64,000 bases of DNA from contig OZ241383.1 of NCBI GenBank assembly GCA_965200775.1, positions 2,666,001 to 2,730,000 of the forward strand. Reading direction: 5' to 3'. The notes under the pieces were generated by a model. The model ran no database searches, had not been told where the DNA came from, and was given only the letters and a program-made list of their open reading frames with translations. Source of the DNA: Poriferisocius sp965200775. Its GTDB lineage: Bacteria > Actinomycetota > Acidimicrobiia > Acidimicrobiales > Bin134. Shown here one piece after another: positions 36,370 to 44,264 of this stretch (positions are counted from its first letter, which is position 1; each line of letters opens with the position of its first letter). Position numbers and translations under genes: made by a program.

Positions 36370-37341
36370 ATGTGTGGCCTGGATGAGGTTGAGGTAATCG
36401 ATCCGGAACTTGTGCCCGAGCCGTTGCTGGCCAAAAACGGGCACAAGGTTTCCAAGAGTCCCTGGGGACCCGAAGACGAAATCGGTCGCCTCAATTGGGT
36501 GACGCCCGAATCGGTGCAGTCGATTATCTCCCGTTTGGACGGACGACATGTTTTTGATCTTGCCGTGGACTACTGGTCGGGCATGCCGTCATGGACCGAA
36601 GCCGGCGATCCACCGTTCAGCATCTGGATGACCCACACCCCTAAGGGGTCAATCATTGACGGCCGCTCCGGCTATGGACCCGAGATTCACGAAGAGTACG
36701 CCTACTCCGGCGACTCGATCTCGATGTACACCCACTGTGGCACCCACATCGACACCCTCAACCACATGGGCTACTACGGCACCTTCTGGAACGGCTGGAC
36801 ACAGGACGAGCATCTGGGTTCGATGGTCTGGACCAAGGGCGGAACCGACAGGTACCCACCGATCTTCGCCCGGGGGGTGCTGCTCGACGTAGCCGACATG
36901 CATGGTGTTGACATTCTTGACGACCACTACGAGATCGACTCGAACGACTTGCAGGAGACGGCCAAGAAGCAGGGCACCGAACTCCAAAAGGGTGACGTGG
37001 TGCTCATCCGCACCGGGCGCATGAACATGTGGCCGTCAAAGGACTATCTCGCTGCGTCGCCGGGAATCAACGTGGACGGAGCCCGGTGGTTGTGCGAGGA
37101 AGCAGGCGCCATGGCGATCGCCGGGGACAACATCGGCCTTGAGCCTCAGCCCTATCACGGCCAGTACGCACCGGTGCATTGCTACATGTTCGCCACCGCC
37201 GGCTGCCAGATCATCGAGGTGGTGAACATGCAGGAGATCGCCGCCGAGAAGATGTACGAGTTCGCTTTCCTCGGCTTCCCGATGAAGATCTACGGTGCCA
37301 CCGGTGCCCCCATGCCGTCGGTCGCCGTGCCAATTCGGTAG
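36370..37341 (+). CDS. Cyclase-family (kynurenine-formamidase-like) metallohydrolase
   Basis: A 323-residue protein of the cyclase family, Mn/Zn-dependent hydrolases that open amide or lactam-type bonds. The metal motif HCGTHIDTLNHMG (near 118-130) contains the HxxxD/H ligands. VVLIRTGRMNMW and the C-terminal AFLGFPMKIYGATGAPM segment are also typical. Best-known relatives are KynB and isatin hydrolase. ATG start. It is followed within 6 bases by the VOC gene. Confidence 0.83.
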   Translation: MCGLDEVEVIDPELVPEPLLAKNGHKVSKSPWGPEDEIGRLNWVTPESVQSIISRLDGRHVFDLAVDYWSGMPSWTEAGDPPFSIWMTHTPKGSIIDGRSGYGPEIHEEYAYSGDSISMYTHCGTHIDTLNHMGYYGTFWNGWTQDEHLGSMVWTKGGTDRYPPIFARGVLLDVADMHGVDILDDHYEIDSNDLQETAKKQGTELQKGDVVLIRTGRMNMWPSKDYLAASPGINVDGARWLCEEAGAMAIAGDNIGLEPQPYHGQYAPVHCYMFATAGCQIIEVVNMQEIAAEKMYEFAFLGFPMKIYGATGAPMPSVAVPIR

Positions 37342-37347
37342 CGCTCC

Positions 37348-37833
37348 ATGTTGAAGCTTCGACGCCTCGACAACATGGACATCGTCGTCAACGATTTCCC
37401 GACGATGGTGGAGTTCTACCGGGATGTGCTCGGTCTGCCCCTTCACCCCCACGGGTACGAACCCGACAAGGGTTGGGCCATGTTCATGTGCGGAGATGTC
37501 GACCTCGTCCTTTTGTCGGTGCCTGATGCCGACCGGCCCGAGCGGAGGCGAACCGCCAACTACGCCGAGGATCCAGCCGGGGTTCATTCCTTCGCCGCTC
37601 AGGTTGACGACATCGACGAGGCCATGGCGGCACTTGATGAGCACAACATCGAGTGGGCAGGCGATCTCAACATCTACGGAGCCGGAGAGTTTCTGGAGGA
37701 CATACCCGGTGACGACTTCTCGGGAATCTGGTATCGCTTCCGGTCCTTCTACGATCCGGAGGGGAACGTGATGCACATATGCGAGGTCCACCCTCCGGCA
37801 GGATTTGATCGCAGCACTGCGGTGGGAGGCTGA
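37348..37833 (+). CDS. VOC/glyoxalase-fold protein
   Basis: 161 residues with two beta-alpha-beta-beta-beta modules. The first contains NMDIVVNDFPTMVEFYRDVL and the second FAAQVDDIDEAMAALDEHN with FYDPEGNVMHICEVH at the end, whose Glu is a typical metal ligand. VOC enzymes include isomerases, dioxygenases and epimerases. Context suggests a step in ring-product processing. Specific reaction unknown. Confidence 0.82.
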   Translation: MLKLRRLDNMDIVVNDFPTMVEFYRDVLGLPLHPHGYEPDKGWAMFMCGDVDLVLLSVPDADRPERRRTANYAEDPAGVHSFAAQVDDIDEAMAALDEHNIEWAGDLNIYGAGEFLEDIPGDDFSGIWYRFRSFYDPEGNVMHICEVHPPAGFDRSTAVGG

Positions 37834-37836
37834 GCC

Positions 37837-38748
37837 GTGGCCGAGCTTCCCCGCCTGACCTTCTGCCTCACCATCGGCATGGATGCCCTTTCGCTGTGGA
37901 TCACCTCGTTCAAGAGCACCAACGCCAGCATGATCTCGCGGGGTGAGATGGAGATCACCGGCACCCACCGGGTGCTCAGCCTGATGGACCGCTATGACAT
38001 CAAGTCGACCTTCTTGGTGCCCGGTCACACAGCTCTTGCTTATCCCAACCTCATTCGCGACATCGTTGAACAGGGCCACGAGTTGGCGTACCACGGTTGG
38101 ATGCACGAGGACGCGCGCGACTTCGACATCGACGGTCAGCGGCTGATAATCGAACGAGGGCTGGAAGCTCTCGACCATGTGGCCGGCGTTCGGCCTCGGG
38201 GTCATGTTGCTCCCGCGTGGAACATGAGCGAGCACACCATGGACCTGGTCGACGAGTTCGGGTTCGAGTTCGACGGCAGCCGGATGTCAACCGACTGCAT
38301 GCCGGTGTACGTGCGCAAGGGTGACCGCTGGCCGACCGACGGGGCCTTCCAGTTCGGTGAGCTGACCGACGTGGTTGGCATTCCGGTGGCATGGCCCATG
38401 GATGACGTACCCATTTTCGAGTTTGTCTGGGGTGAGATCGGCGGGCTTGCGCCGGCATCGGCGGCTGAGGAGATGTGGACCGGTGAGTTTGACTACGCCT
38501 ACCAGAACTGTCCCGGTGGGGTATTCAACCTGACCGTTCACCCCCAGGTCATTGGTCGTGGCCCCCGGATCGAGATGCTCGAACGGCTGATCCGGCGTGC
38601 CGCTGAGAAGGGTGACGTGGTGTTTCAGCGTCAGTCGGATTACGTCGACGCGTGGCGGGCTCTGAACCCCCGTGACCAGTGGCGAAAGCTCAACCCGGAG
38701 CTGGCCGGGGACGGGTCGATTTCGACCCTGCCGTCAATGGCCGGATGA
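37837..38748 (+). CDS. Polysaccharide-deacetylase-fold hydrolase (cyclic imidase/PuuE/HpPgdA-like)
   Basis: 303 residues of the NodB fold in the subgroup that includes allantoinase PuuE, cyclic imidase and H. pylori PgdA. Segments ISRGEMEITGTHRVLSLMDR, YDIKSTFLVPGHT and GHELAYHGWMHE (two metal His, near 88-92) are characteristic. At the N-terminus the usual GxDxDA is GMDALSLW, so the metal Asp is kept but the preceding Asp position is Gly. In a catabolic operon with an amidase, ring opening of a cyclic imide, hydantoin or allantoin-like compound is more likely than polysaccharide deacetylation. GTG start. Confidence 0.8.
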   Translation: MAELPRLTFCLTIGMDALSLWITSFKSTNASMISRGEMEITGTHRVLSLMDRYDIKSTFLVPGHTALAYPNLIRDIVEQGHELAYHGWMHEDARDFDIDGQRLIIERGLEALDHVAGVRPRGHVAPAWNMSEHTMDLVDEFGFEFDGSRMSTDCMPVYVRKGDRWPTDGAFQFGELTDVVGIPVAWPMDDVPIFEFVWGEIGGLAPASAAEEMWTGEFDYAYQNCPGGVFNLTVHPQVIGRGPRIEMLERLIRRAAEKGDVVFQRQSDYVDAWRALNPRDQWRKLNPELAGDGSISTLPSMAG

Positions 38749-38752
38749 ACCT

Positions 38753-39511
38753 GTGGGCTCCCTGGCCGGGCATCGCATCCTCGTAACCGGCGGGACCTCG
38801 GGTATCGGATCGAGCATCGTCGAATACCTCTGCGGTGAGCAGGCCCTAGTCGTGTTCACCGGGCGCAACGAAGACCGGGGGTCGAACCTGGCTCAAGCCA
38901 CAGGGGCGTCCTTTGTGCCCGCCGATCTGCTGAACGCCAAGGCCATCGAGGGCCTGGTGGCCAACGCTGTCGATTCCCTTGGCGGGCTTGATGGGCTGGT
39001 TCTCTCCGCAGCGGCGATCCACCAAGCGCGAGTCTCCGAAACCTCCGATGCGGAGTGGGACCAGATCATGAATGTCAACGCGGTGGCTCCGTTTCTAGTT
39101 TCTCGGGAGTGCCTGCGTCATCTCCGCTCGAACCGCGGCGCGATAGTTGCCATTACATCGGGTACCGCCCAGTGGCCTGAGATGGAGCTGGGGGCCTATT
39201 CGATTTCCAAGCGGGCCCTGCTGTGGATGACCCAGATGCTCGCGGTTGAGGTCGCCCCGGACGGGGTAAGGGTCAACGCGGTTTCCCCCGGAGACACACA
39301 CCTGGGTATGGCTGCCTTCACTGGCCAACCGAGCTCGCTGAGCCACGGTCCACCGTTGACTCCGCCTATTGGACGCCTGGCAACGTCCTACGACATAGCC
39401 CGGGCCGTTGCCTTCCTTCTCTCCCCCGACGCCGAGTTTTGCTCGGGCGCGGTGCTGACCGTTGACGGAGCCATGCGAGCAGCACTACGCGCTCATCAGG
39501 TGGCCCAATGA
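38753..39511 (+). CDS. Short-chain dehydrogenase/reductase
   Basis: About 252 residues. NAD(P)-binding TGGTSGIGSSIVEYL, VLSAAAIH (NNAG-equivalent) and the catalytic YSISK motif near 156 are visible. I chose GTG at 38753, which places the Rossmann motif at residue ~10. The frame is open upstream into the previous gene. It overlaps the next SDR by ATGA. Substrate unknown. Confidence 0.85.
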   Translation: MGSLAGHRILVTGGTSGIGSSIVEYLCGEQALVVFTGRNEDRGSNLAQATGASFVPADLLNAKAIEGLVANAVDSLGGLDGLVLSAAAIHQARVSETSDAEWDQIMNVNAVAPFLVSRECLRHLRSNRGAIVAITSGTAQWPEMELGAYSISKRALLWMTQMLAVEVAPDGVRVNAVSPGDTHLGMAAFTGQPSSLSHGPPLTPPIGRLATSYDIARAVAFLLSPDAEFCSGAVLTVDGAMRAALRAHQVAQ

Positions 39512-40278
39512 GCTCCGAACCGAGCGGTCGTACCGTGCTGGTAACCGGCGGTTCGTCGGGCATCGGTCGAAGAATCGTCGAGCGGCTCGGTCAAGCTGGG
39601 ATGAGGGTGGCGTTCACCGGTCGTAGTTCTGAGCGAGGAGCCGAGGTGGCGGCCTCAACGCAAGCAACGTTCATCGAGACCGACGCCTGCGATCGACTCC
39701 AGTGTGACCGATCCATGGATCAGGCCCTTGTAGCGCTGAACGGTCGGATCGACCTGTTCGTCTCCAACGCTGCGGTTGTGTTTGCCGAGCCTCTTGAAAA
39801 TACCCCCGAGTCAGTTTTTCGGGAACTGGTTGAGGTCAACCTCACCTCGGCATTCCGGTACTCACGGGCGTGTTTTGAAATCATGAAGTTGCATGGGGGT
39901 GGGGGGATCGTGTTCGTCGTTTCGGATGCCGCAATCCGTGGGATTCATCACCTACCGGCGTATTCGATGACCAAAGCCGGCCTCCTTGCCCTGGCGGAAG
40001 TGCTGGCCGCCGAGGCAGCCCCCCACGGGGTGCGCGTCAACGCCATCTGTCCCGGGGCGGTGTATCCCGGTATGCAAACGACCATCAACGGGTACCGGCA
40101 TCACGCCGAGGATGCTTCCACCTGGAACCCGGCACCATCGGGTCGGCACGGAGTGGCCGGAGACGTTGCCGAAGCCGTTCTGTGGCTGGCTTCCGATGCC
40201 TCCGAACACGTGAGCGGTGCAACCATCCGGCTTGACGGGGCGGCATCAGCCGCCACGCGGGGGGTAGCACGTGCCTGA
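39508..40278 (+). CDS. Short-chain dehydrogenase/reductase
   Basis: 256 residues, a second SDR only distantly similar to its neighbour. TGGSSGIGRRIVERL near 12, SNAAVVF (NNAG region), and active-site YSMTK near 151 are present. ATG overlaps the upstream stop. Its own stop overlaps the amidase start. Tandem SDRs may handle successive or alternative hydroxy/oxo intermediates of the pathway. Confidence 0.85.
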   Translation: MSSEPSGRTVLVTGGSSGIGRRIVERLGQAGMRVAFTGRSSERGAEVAASTQATFIETDACDRLQCDRSMDQALVALNGRIDLFVSNAAVVFAEPLENTPESVFRELVEVNLTSAFRYSRACFEIMKLHGGGGIVFVVSDAAIRGIHHLPAYSMTKAGLLALAEVLAAEAAPHGVRVNAICPGAVYPGMQTTINGYRHHAEDASTWNPAPSGRHGVAGDVAEAVLWLASDASEHVSGATIRLDGAASAATRGVARA

Positions 40279-41656
40279 ATCCCCGCTGCAAAGCCTGGAG
40301 CGAGTGCTGGATCGGCTAGAGGCTACTGAGGCGCTGGTTCATGCCTACGTACACGTCGATGCCGACCGAGCTCATGCCGAGGCAGAGGCTGTCGGCCACA
40401 CCGAGGCCGTCGGCCCGCTGCACGGCCTTCCGTTCGCGGTCAAGGAGGTAATCGAAGTCGCCGGCATCCCTGCTTCGGGTGGCTCAAGGGTGCTTCGAGA
40501 TCATGTTCCCACCGGGGACGCCACCGTTGTGGGCCGGCTTCGAGCCGCAGGAGCAGTACTGGTCGGCACCCAGGTGTCTCATGAACTGACCTGCGGGCTC
40601 GATCAACCATCCACCCGCAATCCGTGGGCCCTCGATTGCTATCCGGGAGGGTCAAGCGCAGGAGCAGGAGCGTCTGTGGCCGTGGGCTCCGCCCAGGTCG
40701 CTCTGGGCACCGACGCTGCGGGATCGGTTCGGATTCCGGGAGCGATGACCGGGGTGGTTGCCCTCAAGCCCACTGCTGGTTTGGTGAGTTCGGCGGGGAT
40801 CATGCGGGAAGCGACAGCCCCATCCATAGATCACGTGGGCATCCTGGCCCGAACGGTTGGGGAAGTGGCAGATGTGCTGGCTGTCATCTCAGGACCGGAT
40901 CCTGCCGATGCCGCCACATTGCGAACCGGCGCGGTCTCACTGGCCACCCATGAGACAGGGTTCCGGATCGGCACTCTCAAGGGCATGCGCCTCGGCGTCT
41001 TCGGCCCGGCCACCCAGGAAGCGCTCAACGAACTGGTGCCACCCGAGTCCGACGTGGTCGAAGTGGTCAACGCGGCCTACGAGCAGTTGGAGAAACTGGG
41101 GGCGATCCTGGTGCCGGTGGAGTTGCCGACCCTGGTCCTGAGTTCTTCGGCGGTCGTAACCCTCTTTTCCGTTGAGTTGGCTGCCGCTCACCGTCATCTC
41201 TTGGCTCGGAAGCGAGACCAGTACCACCCTGCGGTGGTGGAGATGCTGGAAGCAGCCCTGGATGTTGCGCCGGAACAAGTCGCCGAAGCCGTGGACGTTC
41301 GGACGCGAGTACGTTTGGAGGTCGAAGAGGCCTTCGCATCATCGGGTTGTGGGTTGCTGGCCGGCCCGACCACGCCGCGTACCGCCATGAAGCTGAGCTC
41401 CTTCGATCCAACCGAGGAACTGGGAACCCTCATCCCCTACACGTGCCCGTTCAACCTCACGGGGCACCCTGCAGTGAGCGTGCCGTGTGGGTTCACCGGT
41501 GACGGGCTCCCCGTCGGGCTGCAACTTGTCGGGCAGCCCTTTGGCGAAGTTGGGTTGCTGGGTGCAGCAGCGGCCTACGAGCAGGCGACATCTTGGTCCG
41601 AACACCATCCCTATCCCTTGTTGACAGCCGATACTTCTTCGGCCCAGGCCTGTTGA
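40271..41656 (+). CDS. Amidase-signature (AS) family amidohydrolase
   Basis: 461 residues. The Ser-cisSer-Lys triad is present: Lys in PFAVKEVIEVAG (near 56), cis-Ser and nucleophile Ser in PGGSSAGAGASVAVG and GTDAAGSVRIPGA (near 125-155). Family members include allophanate hydrolase (AtzF), half-amidases and carbamoyl hydrolases. Downstream of a cyclic-imidase-like enzyme, hydrolysis of a monoamide or ureido-acid is plausible. GTG start overlapping the SDR. Confidence 0.87.
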   Translation: MPESPLQSLERVLDRLEATEALVHAYVHVDADRAHAEAEAVGHTEAVGPLHGLPFAVKEVIEVAGIPASGGSRVLRDHVPTGDATVVGRLRAAGAVLVGTQVSHELTCGLDQPSTRNPWALDCYPGGSSAGAGASVAVGSAQVALGTDAAGSVRIPGAMTGVVALKPTAGLVSSAGIMREATAPSIDHVGILARTVGEVADVLAVISGPDPADAATLRTGAVSLATHETGFRIGTLKGMRLGVFGPATQEALNELVPPESDVVEVVNAAYEQLEKLGAILVPVELPTLVLSSSAVVTLFSVELAAAHRHLLARKRDQYHPAVVEMLEAALDVAPEQVAEAVDVRTRVRLEVEEAFASSGCGLLAGPTTPRTAMKLSSFDPTEELGTLIPYTCPFNLTGHPAVSVPCGFTGDGLPVGLQLVGQPFGEVGLLGAAAAYEQATSWSEHHPYPLLTADTSSAQAC

Positions 41657-41668
41657 GGAGGTCCCAAA

Positions 41669-42571
41669 ATGGAATGGTTCCAATCCCGCAAAGTCTGCAA
41701 CGACGTGTGGCTGGTGGCCGAACCGGCGCTGGTGAACCTGTGGCTCGTCACCGGGACCGATCGCGCCGTTCTGCTCGACACCGGGTGTGGCATCGCACCG
41801 ATTCGCCCGGTGGTTGACGGCCTCACCGATCTTCCCATCACCGTGGTGAACACCCACTACCACTCCGATCACATCGGGGGTAACTGCGAATTCGACGAGG
41901 TGGTGACCCATGAACTCGGCGCGGATCTGATCGCGCAGCCGGTATCCGCCGAGTGGCGGCAGGGTTTCGTGGACTATGTCCGCGACCTTCAGGCCGCCGC
42001 CATGGAGTACCGCCGCATCGACCGGCAGCACTTCCACATGCTCGACCGGTTCAACGACATCCGCCCTCTGCCACACGGCTACGACCTCGAAAACTGGGAC
42101 ATCACCACCGGGCCTCCGACTTCCACGGTTATTGACGGTGATCAGATAGATCTGGGCGACAGGACGCTGACCGTCATGCACACACCGGGTCACACCCCGG
42201 ACTCCATCTGCCTCTACGACGAGAGGGATGGCCTTCTCTTCACCGGTGACACCGTATTGACCGGAGCCAACCTGGCCCAGTTTCCCGAGGCCGATGTCGA
42301 GGCCTACTCCCGATCAACCAGGCGCTTGGCCGACATGGAAAGTGATGTGTCACTGGTCGTGCCTCACCACTACGGCCGGGTGACCATCGATCCGGCTTTC
42401 CTGACCGAGGTGGCCAATGGCATGGAAGAGGTTGCAGCCGGCGAGGCACAGCTCGAACCACAGATCGACCTGTTCAACAACGAGGTCCTGGCCGCCACCT
42501 ACGACCGGTTCTCAATCCTGGTCCCCGACCCCGACCAAGCCCCACTCGCTGGCTTCATCGAGAGCGAGTAG
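41669..42571 (+). CDS. Metallo-beta-lactamase-fold hydrolase
   Basis: 300 residues with the MBL motif THYHSDHIGGN (near 68-78), HTPGHTPDSICLY (near 170), FTGDTVLTG (metal-bridging Asp) and a terminal PHHYG His. ATG start with GAGGAGG about 10 bases upstream. It is the last gene of the second operon and converges with the selenoprotein-like operon. Substrate unknown. Thioester, lactone or lactam hydrolysis would all fit the fold. Confidence 0.85.
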   Translation: MEWFQSRKVCNDVWLVAEPALVNLWLVTGTDRAVLLDTGCGIAPIRPVVDGLTDLPITVVNTHYHSDHIGGNCEFDEVVTHELGADLIAQPVSAEWRQGFVDYVRDLQAAAMEYRRIDRQHFHMLDRFNDIRPLPHGYDLENWDITTGPPTSTVIDGDQIDLGDRTLTVMHTPGHTPDSICLYDERDGLLFTGDTVLTGANLAQFPEADVEAYSRSTRRLADMESDVSLVVPHHYGRVTIDPAFLTEVANGMEEVAAGEAQLEPQIDLFNNEVLAATYDRFSILVPDPDQAPLAGFIESE

Positions 42572-42586
42572 CCCCCCGTGAGTCGG

Positions 42587-43090
42587 TCAGGCCACTGATC
42601 CTTGAGGGGTGGGGGTGGGGACTTCGGTGATGGGGATTACCGGAGGGGGTCCCCAGGCCACGGCGGCTTTGGAGAAACCGGCGGCCATGGCCACGGTCAG
42701 GGCCAGTTCGGCCAGCTCTTCGGGGGTGAACTCGTCCCGTAACGCAGCCTGGTTGGCCTCGCTCAATCCCGATGGGTCGCTGATCACTGCGTCGGCCATC
42801 CGCAAGGCCAGCTTGAATCGGTCGGGCAGGTCACCGGTGGCGTAGCCGTCTTCGATCTGCCCCACCAGATCTTCGGTCAACCCCTGCTGCTTCGCACCTG
42901 CGAAGCGCAGGTTCTTTCAAATGTTGCAGTCGTTCACCCGGGCGTTGCGAAGCCGGCCCACCTCCTTGGTGGGCTGATCCAACTGTCCCTCGCTCCACAA
43001 AGTGCCGTAGAAGCGGTTGAACACCGCGAACAGCTCGGGCTGGTGGTCGAACAGCGACGAACCACCACCGGGGATTGAAATCCTGGTCAT
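42587..43090 (-). CDS. CMD/AhpD-like protein with in-frame TGA in the CxxC motif (probable selenoprotein)
   Basis: Reading through one TGA (42917-42919) gives a single 167-residue carboxymuconolactone-decarboxylase/AhpD-like protein. N-terminal MTRISIPGGGSSLFDHQPEL, then KEVGRLRNARVNDCNI, the TGA as residue 58, and an unbroken continuation KNLRFAGAKQQGLTEDLVGQ with a normal C-terminal half (FTPEELAELALTVAMAAGF). The TGA falls exactly on the second Cys of the CxxC redox motif (C55-N-I-x58), and a 12-bp hairpin follows (see the 42883-42911 entry). Selenocysteine is the best reading. Nonsense mutation or sequence error is the alternative. Start ATG overlaps the upstream gene stop as ATGA. Confidence 0.78.
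42883..42911 (-). promoter_or_regulatory. Predicted bacterial SECIS element
   Basis: On the mRNA, five bases after UGA, CCUGC (42911-42907) pairs with GCAGG (42887-42883) and GCUUCGC (42906-42900) pairs with GCGAAGC (42895-42889). This gives 12 perfect pairs interrupted only by one bulged A (42888), closed by the four-base loop AGGU (42899-42896). The loop begins 17 bases after UGA and has G at its second position, within the published geometry for SelB-recognised elements. Confidence 0.72.
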
Positions 43091-43479
43091 GTGACAACTC
43101 CTTTCAATACGGTGCGACTGCGAGCCAAGCCTTCGAGCGTGGCGATGGCCGTGGTCAGTGCGGCCAGCTCGGGTGGCGACAGGACAGCGTTCAACTCGGT
43201 ACACATCTCGTCGGTCACCCCGTGGGCGTCCACCACGTACTGCTCCACAAACGCCATCACCGCTTCCTCCTGACGACCCTCGGGTTCACGAGCAGGGACA
43301 GCATCCTTCACCCCGATTATCTGCTCGATGCGGGCCCCACACAACTCCAACAGGTCGGGGGCCAACCCCGATTGGCCGAGGGCAGCCACCAGGTCATCTA
43401 GGGGCCCAGCGACGTGAGGGTCGAGCACGGTCAGCGGATCGGAGCCGGAAACGGCGCTCATCGAATCTTCAACGCTCAT
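43087..43479 (-). CDS. CMD/AhpD-like companion protein lacking the redox cysteines
   Basis: 130 residues. The helix GLAPDLLELCGARIEQIIGV corresponds to the region that leads into CxxC in CMD/AhpD proteins, but the CxxC positions read Val and Ala (GVKDA). The second half (VTDEMCTELNAVLSPPELAA, LTTAIATLEGLAR) matches the family's C-terminal helices. ATG at 43479 chosen; alternatives at 43461 and 43509. It is translationally coupled (ATGA) to the Sec-type gene downstream, so the pair may form a hetero-oligomer in which only one subunit is redox-active. Confidence 0.65.
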   Translation of the reverse strand: MSVEDSMSAVSGSDPLTVLDPHVAGPLDDLVAALGQSGLAPDLLELCGARIEQIIGVKDAVPAREPEGRQEEAVMAFVEQYVVDAHGVTDEMCTELNAVLSPPELAALTTAIATLEGLARSRTVLKGVVT

Positions 43480-43484
43480 CGGGC

Positions 43485-44213
43485 CTAACCGCCGAACATG
43501 GCCAGCCACTGCTCAGCGGAGCGAGGCATGAACACATAGTTGGTACGCCGGGTTTCCCCCATCGGAGCCGACGGCTGGGGCGAATAAAGGTGGCCGGGGT
43601 ACAGCGTGGCGCTGTCGGGCACCCGGGCCAAGCGCTGGGTCAGGCTCTCATACATGGCCGCCGGATCGCTGCCGGGCAGGTCGGTCCGGCCGCACCCCTC
43701 CAAAAACAGCGTGTCCCCCGCCACCAGGCGACCCTCGGTCAAAAAACACTGGCTGCCCGGGGTGTGCCCCGGCGTGTGGATCATCTCGATCTCCACCGAC
43801 CCCACCGAAAGCACGTCACCGCTGTTGTGCATGCACATTTCGTCGTCGCCGATGCCGGTGGTGGCCCGCACGTATTCGGCCTCATCGGCCTGCACATGCA
43901 CCGGCACCGAAACCAGCTCCAACAACTCGGCCACCCCGGTTATCGAGAACTGCATCATCGACCCTCCCACGTGGTCGGGGTGGTAGTGGGTGGCCAACAC
44001 ACCTGTCAACCGCATCCCGTCGGCTTCAACCGTGTCCACGATGCCAGCCGGCTCGTAGGCCGGATCAACCACCACCGCCTCGCCGGTATCACGGTCACCG
44101 ATGAGATAGACGAAGTTCACCATCTGCCGAGCTAGCATGTCGCCGGCGGCCAGATCGCGCCCCGACAGGAGCTGGCGGAAATACAGTCTGCCGTCGTCCA
44201 CGCTACGAAGCAT
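43485..44213 (-). CDS. MBL-fold hydrolase, glyoxalase II / persulfide-dioxygenase-like
   Basis: About 242 residues. Metal motif THYHPDHVGGS (near 75-85), HTPGHTPGSQCF (near 150), LVAGDTLFLEGCGRTDLPGS (near 168-187) and LYPGHLYSP (near 215). The GCGRTDLPGSD segment is reminiscent of ETHE1-type persulfide dioxygenases, which need only one iron, so a sulfur or thiol-redox role is possible. ATG at 44213 preferred. Six bases or fewer separate it from the CMD-like gene, so it belongs to that operon. Confidence 0.82.
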   Translation of the reverse strand: MLRSVDDGRLYFRQLLSGRDLAAGDMLARQMVNFVYLIGDRDTGEAVVVDPAYEPAGIVDTVEADGMRLTGVLATHYHPDHVGGSMMQFSITGVAELLELVSVPVHVQADEAEYVRATTGIGDDEMCMHNSGDVLSVGSVEIEMIHTPGHTPGSQCFLTEGRLVAGDTLFLEGCGRTDLPGSDPAAMYESLTQRLARVPDSATLYPGHLYSPQPSAPMGETRRTNYVFMPRSAEQWLAMFGG

Positions 44214-44264
44214 AGAACCAGGCGGCATCCTTCAACGGGGCCGACGCCGTGTCGTCGGGTACAG

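Noticed and set aside
42587..43097. Carboxymuconolactone decarboxylase as an ordinary pseudogene or frameshift
   Set aside because: The two halves are in the same frame, so no frameshift is needed. The only interruption is one TGA, which sits on a redox Cys position with a strong stem-loop after it. A pseudogene remains the fallback if no sel genes exist.
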